The notes under the pieces are model-generated. The model saw nothing but the letters and a program-made list of their open reading frames with translations. It ran no database searches and had not been told where the DNA came from. From Candidatus Bathyarchaeota archaeon (GTDB lineage Archaea > Thermoproteota > Bathyarchaeia > RBG-16-48-13 > GCA-020355125): a stretch of 28,873 nt of DNA. Made by a program: the position numbers and the translations under genes. The stretch is taken from contig JAOZHK010000188.1 in assembly GCA_026014905.1 (NCBI GenBank), forward strand, positions 1 to 28,873, in the 5' to 3' direction. Below, piece by piece: positions 23,099 to 28,873 of the stretch; position 1 is the stretch's first letter; every line of letters begins with the position of its first letter.

Positions 23099-25123
23099 AT
23101 GAGACCACTATTAAAACGCAGGCGACATCGACGTGGAAAAGGCAGTCATCACCATACGATGAACACGCCTCCGATGACCAGGCTTAAAAAGATCGCACTA
23201 GTGGGAAATCCTAATACTGGTAAAAGCGTCATTTTTCATAACCTCACAGGGACCTACGCGACAGTATCTAATTATCCTGGAACCACGGTCGAAGTGTCTC
23301 GGGGTAAAGGAATGATTGAGGATCAGGACTTTGAAGTTATTGATACCCCGGGCATGTATTCACTTCTTCCTCTAACTGAGGACGAACGCGTCGCCCGAAC
23401 CCTGCTACTTAGCGAACGGCCAGACATCGTGCTGCAATTGGTCGACGCTAAGAATCTTGAACGCATGTTACCCATGACACTCCAGCTACTTGAAGCGGGG
23501 CTTCCCCTTGTTTTAGTATTAAATATGGCTGATGAAGCTGAGAAACTGGGCATACGGATCGATGCATCCAATTTAGCTGGAAAGCTCGGGATTCCCGTGA
23601 TTCTTACAACAGCTACGACAGGTAATGGAATGAATGCCCTCCAAGAGCATATTATCAATTTTTCCAGGACAGAATCCCGTGCGTGGACTACTAAATATCA
23701 CCATCACATCGAATCAGCACTAACAACGCTTTCCCAACTCTTGACAAATGATTACTCGCTCGCCCTGCGCTCCATTGGCCTCCTGTTACTGCAAGAAGAT
23801 CCTGAAATCACCGCACTAGTCAAAGCTCAAGAGCCAGAAAATATTGACCATATCATGGAAATCATTACCGAAATCCAACAACAGTACACTCAACCCATAA
23901 CCTACCTCATCAACCGACGGCGTCAATGGGACGCCAAAAGCATCGTTTCAACCGCCGTCACCGTTCCATCTGCAACTCCAGTCAGGCGTCGGGAACGATT
24001 GAGTCGACTCATGATGAATCCTATCTCAGGCATCCCAATACTTTTTCTCGTCCTCTATATCGGTCTATATCAATTTGTGGGAGTATTTGGCGCCCAAACA
24101 CTTGTTGGCCTTCTTGAAGAGGAGATTTTTGGGATGTATATCAACCCATTCGTCATCGAGTTATTCACAAACTTGATCCCATGGATAGCTATACGCGAAT
24201 TATTTGTTGGTGAATATGGTATCATTACCCTCGGTATCCGGTATGCCATTGCTTTGATTCTCCCCATTGTTGGGACATTTTTTCTCGCATTCTCCATCCT
24301 TGAGGATACCGGCTACCTTCCCCGTATGGCACTCTTAATTGACCGTGTTTTTAAAAAGATCGGGCTGAATGGTCGCGCAGTCATTCCTATGATTCTTGGC
24401 TTCGGTTGTAGCACCATGGCTACCATTGTCACTCGAACTCTTGAAACTCGCAGAGAGCGGGTGATCGCGACATTTCTCCTAGCCCTTGCAGTTCCGTGTT
24501 CGGCTCAAATAGGTGTCCTGTTAGGCATGTTAACAGGCAACTCTCTTGCTGCTTTGATCTGGACGGTGATGCTAATTGGAATTTTCCTTCTTGTGGGGAT
24601 ATTATCTGCTCGATTGATTCCAGGGGAAAGTCCAAGTTTTTATATGGAGATTCCACCTCTGAGAATGCCAAAACTTAGCAACATAGTCGTGAAAACGATT
24701 ACACGCATTGAATGGTACTTTAAAGAAGTGTTCCCCCTCTTCATTTTCGCCAGTCTTCTTTTATGGATGGGACAAATTACAGGCGTGTTTGATATTCTCA
24801 TCAATATCATTGCCTTTCCAGTAACGTGGATTGGCCTACCGAAAGAAGCTGCTATTGCCTTCTTGTTCGGTTTCTTTCGTCGGGATTACGGCGCTGCGGG
24901 TCTTTATGATCTGCAACAAGCAGGCATATTGTCTGGAATCCCGCTTGTGGTTGCTGCAGTAACCCTCACGCTCTTTGTGCCGTGTGTTGCTCAGTTTTCA
25001 ATCACAGTCAAAGAACGCGGAGTGAAAACTGCCTTGGCTGTCGCGCTCTTTATCTTTCCGTTCGCATTTTTCGTTGGATTCATGTTAAATGCTATCTTAC
25101 TGTCACTGGGAGTGCAATTATGA
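23099..25123 (+). CDS. feoB: Ferrous iron transporter B
   Basis: A 674-residue Fe(II) uptake protein. The N-terminal G domain has G1 GNPNTGKS (36-43), a switch region NYPGTTVEV, G3 DTPG and a G4 that reads NMAD rather than the usual NKAD. The membrane part carries the Gate-type segments, including EDTGYLPRMALLID and GFGCSTMATIVTRTLE with its conserved Gly-Cys, and a second half with PCSAQIG and FVPCVAQ. An Arg/His-rich leader (RRRHRRGKGSHHH) precedes the G domain; ATGs at 23159 and 23174 could be the true start. It shares ATGA overlap with the next gene. Confidence 0.96.
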   Translation: MRPLLKRRRHRRGKGSHHHTMNTPPMTRLKKIALVGNPNTGKSVIFHNLTGTYATVSNYPGTTVEVSRGKGMIEDQDFEVIDTPGMYSLLPLTEDERVARTLLLSERPDIVLQLVDAKNLERMLPMTLQLLEAGLPLVLVLNMADEAEKLGIRIDASNLAGKLGIPVILTTATTGNGMNALQEHIINFSRTESRAWTTKYHHHIESALTTLSQLLTNDYSLALRSIGLLLLQEDPEITALVKAQEPENIDHIMEIITEIQQQYTQPITYLINRRRQWDAKSIVSTAVTVPSATPVRRRERLSRLMMNPISGIPILFLVLYIGLYQFVGVFGAQTLVGLLEEEIFGMYINPFVIELFTNLIPWIAIRELFVGEYGIITLGIRYAIALILPIVGTFFLAFSILEDTGYLPRMALLIDRVFKKIGLNGRAVIPMILGFGCSTMATIVTRTLETRRERVIATFLLALAVPCSAQIGVLLGMLTGNSLAALIWTVMLIGIFLLVGILSARLIPGESPSFYMEIPPLRMPKLSNIVVKTITRIEWYFKEVFPLFIFASLLLWMGQITGVFDILINIIAFPVTWIGLPKEAAIAFLFGFFRRDYGAAGLYDLQQAGILSGIPLVVAAVTLTLFVPCVAQFSITVKERGVKTALAVALFIFPFAFFVGFMLNAILLSLGVQL

Positions 25124-25293
25124 AGTGTGTTATATGTGGATACAATTATGGTATAGAAGAGTCGAAGGGATCTTGTGCTAGATGTCCTTTTTCGATTGGT
25201 TGTTTAATGATTCGCTGCCCGAATTGTGGCTTCGAAGAGCCTGCTAATTCAACTATTCTAGATACACTTAATCATTGGAGGACACGCAAATGA
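25120..25293 (+). CDS. Small cysteine-rich protein of the feo operon
   Basis: A 57-residue protein whose ATG overlaps the feoB stop (ATGA). It has three cysteine groups: CVICGYNY, CARCPFSIGC and IRCPNCGFE. That is seven cysteines, enough for a zinc ribbon plus a further metal site. Short CxxC-rich proteins of this kind accompany feoB in many anaerobes. A role in iron delivery or regulation is plausible but not shown. Its stop overlaps the start of the next gene, so four genes form one coupled unit. Confidence 0.85.
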   Translation: MKCVICGYNYGIEESKGSCARCPFSIGCLMIRCPNCGFEEPANSTILDTLNHWRTRK

Positions 25294-25964
25294 CTGATAA
25301 ACCGTTACAAGAGAACGCTGAAGAAATCCTTGAAGCAATGTGGACCTATCAAGAAAAACATGGAACGTCCAAATTACGTTTGAATCACATAGGTATTACA
25401 GACGATAATGATGCGTTATCTACATTGATTAAAGCCGAGTTAGTAATAATGCACCAACAGCACCTTTCATTGACGGAAAACGGTGAGATAGAGGCAGAAA
25501 AAGTTGTTCGACGTCACAGGCTCGCAGAACGATTATTAGTCGATGTTCTTGATATCGAAGATACATTAGTAGAGGAAACAGCGTGTAAATTTGAGCATGT
25601 CATCCGAGAGGGAATAGAAGAGAACGTATGTGTCTTACTAGGTCATCCTCGCGTATGTCCCCATGGCAATCCGATTCCTCTTGGACGCTGCTGTGTTCTT
25701 GGTGAAAAGAATACCACACGAATCGTGAGGTCCCTTTCTCAATTAGATCCTGAACACGAGGGGCAGATAGCATATCTCCACACACAGGATAAAAAACGGC
25801 TTCAGAAACTAATGGCAATGGGCGTATTGCCGGGAAAGCCCATTCGAGTGATTCAAAGATTTCCATCTTATGTTTTTCAAATTGACCAAACCCAGATCGC
25901 GGTTGATGAAGAAATCGCACAGGAGATATTTATAATTCAACGCCAGCGATCAGGGCGGCGATAA
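25290..25964 (+). CDS. Second DtxR/FeoA-domain protein
   Basis: A 224-residue protein with the same DtxR dimerisation and metal domain as the first regulator (RRHRLAERLLVDVL, ACKFEHVI, LGHPRVCPHGNPIP) and a clear C-terminal FeoA domain (LQKLMAMGVLPGKPIRVIQR). The N-terminal 60 residues only weakly resemble a winged helix, with no clear recognition helix, so DNA binding may be weak or altered. GGAGGAC lies 7 nt before the ATG at 25290. It may serve as the FeoA partner of FeoB, as a co-repressor, or both. Confidence 0.88.
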   Translation: MTDKPLQENAEEILEAMWTYQEKHGTSKLRLNHIGITDDNDALSTLIKAELVIMHQQHLSLTENGEIEAEKVVRRHRLAERLLVDVLDIEDTLVEETACKFEHVIREGIEENVCVLLGHPRVCPHGNPIPLGRCCVLGEKNTTRIVRSLSQLDPEHEGQIAYLHTQDKKRLQKLMAMGVLPGKPIRVIQRFPSYVFQIDQTQIAVDEEIAQEIFIIQRQRSGRR

Positions 25965-25985
25965 TCAAAGCCCATCTCGAACCTG

Positions 25986-26555
25986 TTACATCGATCCTTT
26001 GTAGTATTGTGTAGCGGGACACCCGCCGCATTTCTTGTTGTGATATTGTGGACAGGGACGACAATCGACATTGCAAGGGGCGATTGATAAGTCTTTGTGG
26101 GTCAGGTATTCACGGACGAGAAGATGAGGAGAGTATTCGACATTGCTAATCGGAAAAAACTCAGAGCGTCTAATGCCTGCACTACTGCGGAGTGAACATC
26201 GCTCTATTGATATGCTTTCAAGAGTGTCTTGATCTTCAGCAATCACGAGGGCAATGAGATTATACCCCCCCATCGTTTTGAATATATTGATAACTCGTGG
26301 ACACTGTTTGAAGCGTTCCAAGAGCCTCTTCATCACTTCCGCGTTTTCCATTTCAAGGAAAATGATGGCGGGATGGAGGTTAAATTGATTAGTGTCGAGA
26401 GTGGCTGTGGGGACTACTTTTCCGTCCTGAATTAGTTTATCGAAGCGCTTTTTTGCCCCCATACTCGAGTATCCAATAATCCGGCTTAATACTTCAAACG
26501 TTGTTCGACTGTTCTGTTGGAGCTGAGCAATAATCTTACGATCGATTTCATCCAT
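25986..26555 (-). CDS. Lrp/AsnC-family regulator with cysteine-rich tail
   Basis: A 189-residue regulator. Residues 1-55 are the winged helix (MDEIDRKIIAQLQQNSRTTF, SMGAKKRFDKLIQDGKV). A RAM-like sensor domain follows (GGYNLIALVIAEDQDTLESI). The last 30 residues hold a six-cysteine motif (CNVDCRPCPQYHNKKCGGCP), probably a zinc or iron-sulfur site. This architecture recurs in archaea; the ligand is unknown. A minus-strand TATA box, TTTATAAAA at 26578-26587, lies about 28 nt before the ATG, so the transcript is likely leaderless. Confidence 0.88.
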   Translation of the reverse strand: MDEIDRKIIAQLQQNSRTTFEVLSRIIGYSSMGAKKRFDKLIQDGKVVPTATLDTNQFNLHPAIIFLEMENAEVMKRLLERFKQCPRVINIFKTMGGYNLIALVIAEDQDTLESISIERCSLRSSAGIRRSEFFPISNVEYSPHLLVREYLTHKDLSIAPCNVDCRPCPQYHNKKCGGCPATQYYKGSM

Positions 26556-26577
26556 TCGTTCTAACGCCTTGATGTTG

Positions 26578-26587
26578 ATTTTATAAA
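26578..26587 (-). promoter_or_regulatory. TATA box for the Lrp gene
   Basis: TTTATAAAA on the minus strand about 28 nt upstream of the ATG at 26555, the standard archaeal distance for a leaderless gene. Confidence 0.65.
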
Positions 26588-26710
26588 CAAATATAATAAA
26601 ATCTTTTTTGTTTTATATACTCGTGCACGCGCTCGTACAAAGTTGAAGCTAGTAAGACATAATTGCTTAATAGAGTCTATTCTATACCTTGTTGTTTGAT
26701 GATGAATGTT

Positions 26711-27172
26711 ATGACGGAAACTAATACGCTTATTGCGTTTGCTACGAGGGGAGGAACGACAGAAGAGTATGCAGAAGCGATTCGCTCTGTGCTCATAAAC
26801 GAATTTAATATGCAGGCAGATTTAGTCAATCTGAAGAAGATGCGTAATCTTGATCCGACGCAGTACCACAACATCATTGTTGGAGCCGGCATCAAGATGT
26901 TCAGAATGCACAAAGAAGGCGCTCAGTTTCTTGAGAAGACGAATTTCCTAGAGAAAAATGTAGGAGTATTTCTCTCATCGTTGATGCCACGAGACGAAGC
27001 GATCAACAAGTACGTCAACACCATCCTACAGAAGAATACAACACTGAAACCAATTGGTGTAGAAGTCTTTGGAGGACGAATGCGAATCTTCGGAAGAACC
27101 AGCCAAGACCAGACCGACATTGAAAAAGCTAAAGTGTGGACGCGCAAAATCGCTGGGCACCTCCGAAATTAA
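26711..27172 (+). CDS. Flavodoxin-domain protein (HemG-like)
   Basis: A 153-residue flavodoxin-fold protein. It starts MTETNTLIAFATRGGTTEEY, where ATRGGTTEEYA is the FMN-phosphate loop, then YHNIIVGAGIKMFRMHKEGA and NVGVFLSSLMPRDEA, and ends with the EVFGGRMRIFG region typical of menaquinone-dependent protoporphyrinogen oxidase-like flavodoxins. No heme genes are nearby, so electron transfer is the safe call. ATGs at 26699 and 26702 are alternative starts. It is divergent from the Lrp gene, and a CG tract follows its stop by 17 nt. Confidence 0.87.
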   Translation: MTETNTLIAFATRGGTTEEYAEAIRSVLINEFNMQADLVNLKKMRNLDPTQYHNIIVGAGIKMFRMHKEGAQFLEKTNFLEKNVGVFLSSLMPRDEAINKYVNTILQKNTTLKPIGVEVFGGRMRIFGRTSQDQTDIEKAKVWTRKIAGHLRN

Positions 27173-27189
27173 CCATAGCCATCACTTTA

Positions 27190-27196
27190 CGCGCGC
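27190..27196. repeat. Alternating CG tract, CGCGCGC
   Basis: 17 nt after the flavodoxin stop; shortest of the set; 33 bp from the next tract. Confidence 0.8.
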
Positions 27197-27228
27197 ATTT
27201 ACGTTTGTTTCATTGCTCTTTAAAAATA

Positions 27229-27238
27229 CGCGCGCGCG
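27229..27238. repeat. Alternating CG tract, (CG)5
   Basis: Context atACGCGCGCGCGTca. The zinc-ribbon remnant on its right opens directly from it. Confidence 0.95.
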
Positions 27239-27370
27239 TCAGTCTGTGACGAATGTGACTATGATCGCGGGTTTCACGTCGCCATTGAACGACATGACTC
27301 GTATGATGTCGTACTCATTTGTCCAGCGTGTGGTCGGCGATACTCGATCAATTGGAACATCACTCTGTAA
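27230..27370 (+). pseudogene. Zinc-ribbon protein, C-terminal remnant cut at a CG tract
   Basis: A frame open from the CG tract reads SVCDECDYDRGFHVAIERHD, then SYDVVLICPACGRRYSINWN and ends ITL before a TAA at 27368. It has two CxxC pairs (CDEC and CPAC) as in a complete zinc ribbon. There is no start codon: the codons before it are the tract itself and then a TAA at 27221-27223. I take it as the 3' part of a gene whose 5' part was lost at the tract. The pirin gene starts 21 nt later. Confidence 0.7.
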
Positions 27371-27391
27371 CCCAAAGTCTAACGTGATAGT

Positions 27392-28240
27392 ATGAGTGGT
27401 AGCAAGTCAATCTTTGCAAGTCAACCCACAATGGAGGGGGCAGGCGTCAAACTTAAGCGAGTTTTTGGACCGCGTGAAATCCCCCGATTTGATCCTTTCC
27501 TTCTACTCGATCATTTCGGCTCCAATAATCCCCAGGATTATATCAAGGGATTTCCCTGGCATCCACACAGAGGAATCGAAACAGTCACGTATATGATACG
27601 GGGAGAAGTCGAACATGGAGACAGCTTAGGTAACAAAGGTGTCATACGATCCGGAGACATCCAATGGATGACCGCAGGCTCAGGAATTATCCATCAGGAG
27701 ATGCCCCAACCCTTCGATGGAGATATGATGGGATTCCAACTCTGGGTCAATCTTCCACGAGCACAGAAGATGACTGAGCCACGATACAGGAGTATCACAC
27801 AACACGATGTCTTCACGACAAGGAAAGACGATGCGACGATCAAGATCATCGCAGGGACCGTTGAGAACCAAAAAGTCCCAGTCTCAGATCTCTCTGTTGA
27901 TGTTGAATATTTTGATATACAACTCAATGGACATCTCACATATAGTACTTCAAAAATGATCGCGTTTCTGTACGTTTATGCTGGAGCAGTAAATCTTGGA
28001 GATTTTAAAGTCCCATCTCAACACAGCACCGTATTAGACCAAACTGATCATGTTCAGCTTACCGGGAACGCAAATTTTCTCCTAATCGCGGGAAATCCCC
28101 TCAACGAACCCATCTCTTGGGGTGGTCCGATAGTCATGAACACGCAAGAGGAACTTGTGACAGCATTTCAGGAGTTGAATGACGGGACATTCATCAAAGG
28201 GAAAAATCCGTCGGACGTTGCAGAGCACTTCTATCGATAA
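27392..28240 (+). CDS. Pirin family protein
   Basis: A 282-residue bicupin. The N-terminal cupin carries the pirin metal ligands His57, His59, His101 and Glu103 (FPWHPHRGIETVTY, SGIIHQEM), and the central segment GFQLWVNLPRAQKM is a pirin hallmark. The C-terminal domain, with IAGNPLNEPISWGGPIVMNT, is complete. Pirins bind iron; reported roles include quercetinase activity and regulation, none of which can be assigned here. The start is the ATG at 27392. Confidence 0.95.
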   Translation: MSGSKSIFASQPTMEGAGVKLKRVFGPREIPRFDPFLLLDHFGSNNPQDYIKGFPWHPHRGIETVTYMIRGEVEHGDSLGNKGVIRSGDIQWMTAGSGIIHQEMPQPFDGDMMGFQLWVNLPRAQKMTEPRYRSITQHDVFTTRKDDATIKIIAGTVENQKVPVSDLSVDVEYFDIQLNGHLTYSTSKMIAFLYVYAGAVNLGDFKVPSQHSTVLDQTDHVQLTGNANFLLIAGNPLNEPISWGGPIVMNTQEELVTAFQELNDGTFIKGKNPSDVAEHFYR

Positions 28241-28329
28241 ACACTTTTACCAACTAGTTGAGGCGTAATTATTAACGCGCCGCGTATTAGCTCCACAGAT
28301 TCCTGTATTGAATGTTATTGCTGATTAAA

Positions 28330-28338
28330 GCGCGCGCG
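28330..28338. repeat. Alternating CG tract, GCGCGCGCG
   Basis: Between the pirin gene and the enolase-superfamily gene, about 25 bp upstream of a TTATAAAGG element. A second GC-rich palindrome, ACGCG-C-CGCGT, lies near 28275-28285. Confidence 0.9.
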
Positions 28339-28405
28339 AGGCGTTTATGCTAGCGAACTGTTATAAAGGCGCGAGCAATAGCTTGCTCAGAAGAGATGGT
28401 TAACG

Positions 28406-28873
28406 ATGAAGATAACAAATGTCAAACTAGACATGTTTAACTGGAAGTCCGAGTCGTGGAAAGCAGGGGCGCCCCTGCGTAGGAGACCGTTTGAAGGCAC
28501 CAGGCAGCTTGGTGTTGTGACGGTTGAAACTGATGTGGGTATTAATGGCAACGCTTTTCTAGGTAATTCTCGGAAAGGAGCGGACCATTTTGCTTTAGAC
28601 CTCATCAAGTTCATGAAACCATTGATCATGGGTCGTAATCCTCAGAATATTGGTCAACTATGGTGGGAAATGTGGAAGATGAATCGCTCAGTCTCGACCA
28701 GAATCATTGGAGCTATCGATGTTTGCCTGTGGGATATAAATGGAAAAATTGCGAAACAACCCATTCACCGGCTTCTGGGTACGTGTAAGGATAACGTCCC
28801 GGCGTACTCCAGCACAGCGTACCATGAAACCAAGGAAGAGTATGCGGAGGAAGCGATACAATTCAAGGAACTC
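28406..28873 (+). CDS. Mandelate racemase/enolase-superfamily enzyme, N-terminal part (cut by window edge)
   Basis: The first 156 residues are present. The capping domain reads MKITNVKLDMFNWKSESWKA at its start and continues through LGVVTVETDVGINGNAFLG. The segment STRIIGAIDVCLWDINGKIA then KQPIHRLLG marks entry into the barrel, as in mandelate racemase, dehydratase and rTS-gamma-like enzymes. These abstract a proton next to a carboxylate using Mg2+. The catalytic barrel residues lie beyond the window, so the substrate cannot be named. A TTATAAAGG box lies near 28360. Confidence 0.9.
   Translation, partial: MKITNVKLDMFNWKSESWKAGAPLRRRPFEGTRQLGVVTVETDVGINGNAFLGNSRKGADHFALDLIKFMKPLIMGRNPQNIGQLWWEMWKMNRSVSTRIIGAIDVCLWDINGKIAKQPIHRLLGTCKDNVPAYSSTAYHETKEEYAEEAIQFKEL

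Noticed and set aside
28340..28400. GC-rich, partly palindromic stretch considered as a tRNA
   Set aside because: No cloverleaf arms or TTC-type loop could be fitted; no tRNA or rRNA was found in the window.

Overview
The window looks like a moderately AT-rich archaeal chromosome. The best evidence is a complete translation initiation factor aIF1A gene (5608-5931, minus). Supporting evidence is TATA-type promoters about 25-50 nt upstream of several starts, an Lrp/AsnC regulator with a cysteine-rich tail, a Feo/DtxR iron locus and several GTG/TTG starts. The phylum cannot be fixed by reading alone; an Asgard or related mesophilic lineage is a guess.

Layout. 1-3601: edge of an MFS transporter, HAD hydrolase plus rhomboid protease, a small ribbon-helix-helix protein, a broken LigD polymerase-domain gene, a DinB-fold protein and a small zinc-ribbon protein. 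3697-4862: arsenic module with divergent arsM and a cysteine-rich PadR regulator around a palindromic operator. 4887-7937: a radical-SAM remnant, a zinc-ribbon membrane protein, aIF1A, a methyltransferase, a nitroreductase and a P-loop kinase. 7967-12749: a BMP-type ABC importer (two permeases, a double ATPase and a binding protein). 12941-16712: an ABC ATPase remnant, MscS channel, DUF2148 protein, MFS exporter and QueG-like iron-sulfur protein. 16898-19870: GYD protein, MFS remnant, methyltransferase plus radical SAM/SPASM pair and an interrupted NifX-like gene. 20041-22145: MutM/Nei-like protein and a three-gene module of unknown function. 22427-25964: iron operon (DtxR, FeoB, cysteine-rich protein, second DtxR/FeoA). 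25986-28873: Lrp regulator, flavodoxin, zinc-ribbon remnant, pirin and a partial enolase-superfamily enzyme.

The most unusual signal is not a gene. Thirteen alternating CG tracts (7 to 12 bp, consensus ACGCGCGCG(CG)T, self-complementary, Z-DNA-prone) lie almost entirely between genes. Five of them coincide to the base with the point where a recognisable protein stops matching its family: LigD polymerase domain, radical SAM/B12 protein, ABC ATPase, MFS transporter and a zinc-ribbon protein. Another five lie 2-17 nt after the stop codon of an intact gene. I read them as breakpoints or joining sites where genes are gained, lost or truncated, or as boundary elements; an assembly artefact must be excluded first. 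The window also carries two genes interrupted by single in-frame stops and one frameshifted gene, so it is a decaying, rearranging accessory region.
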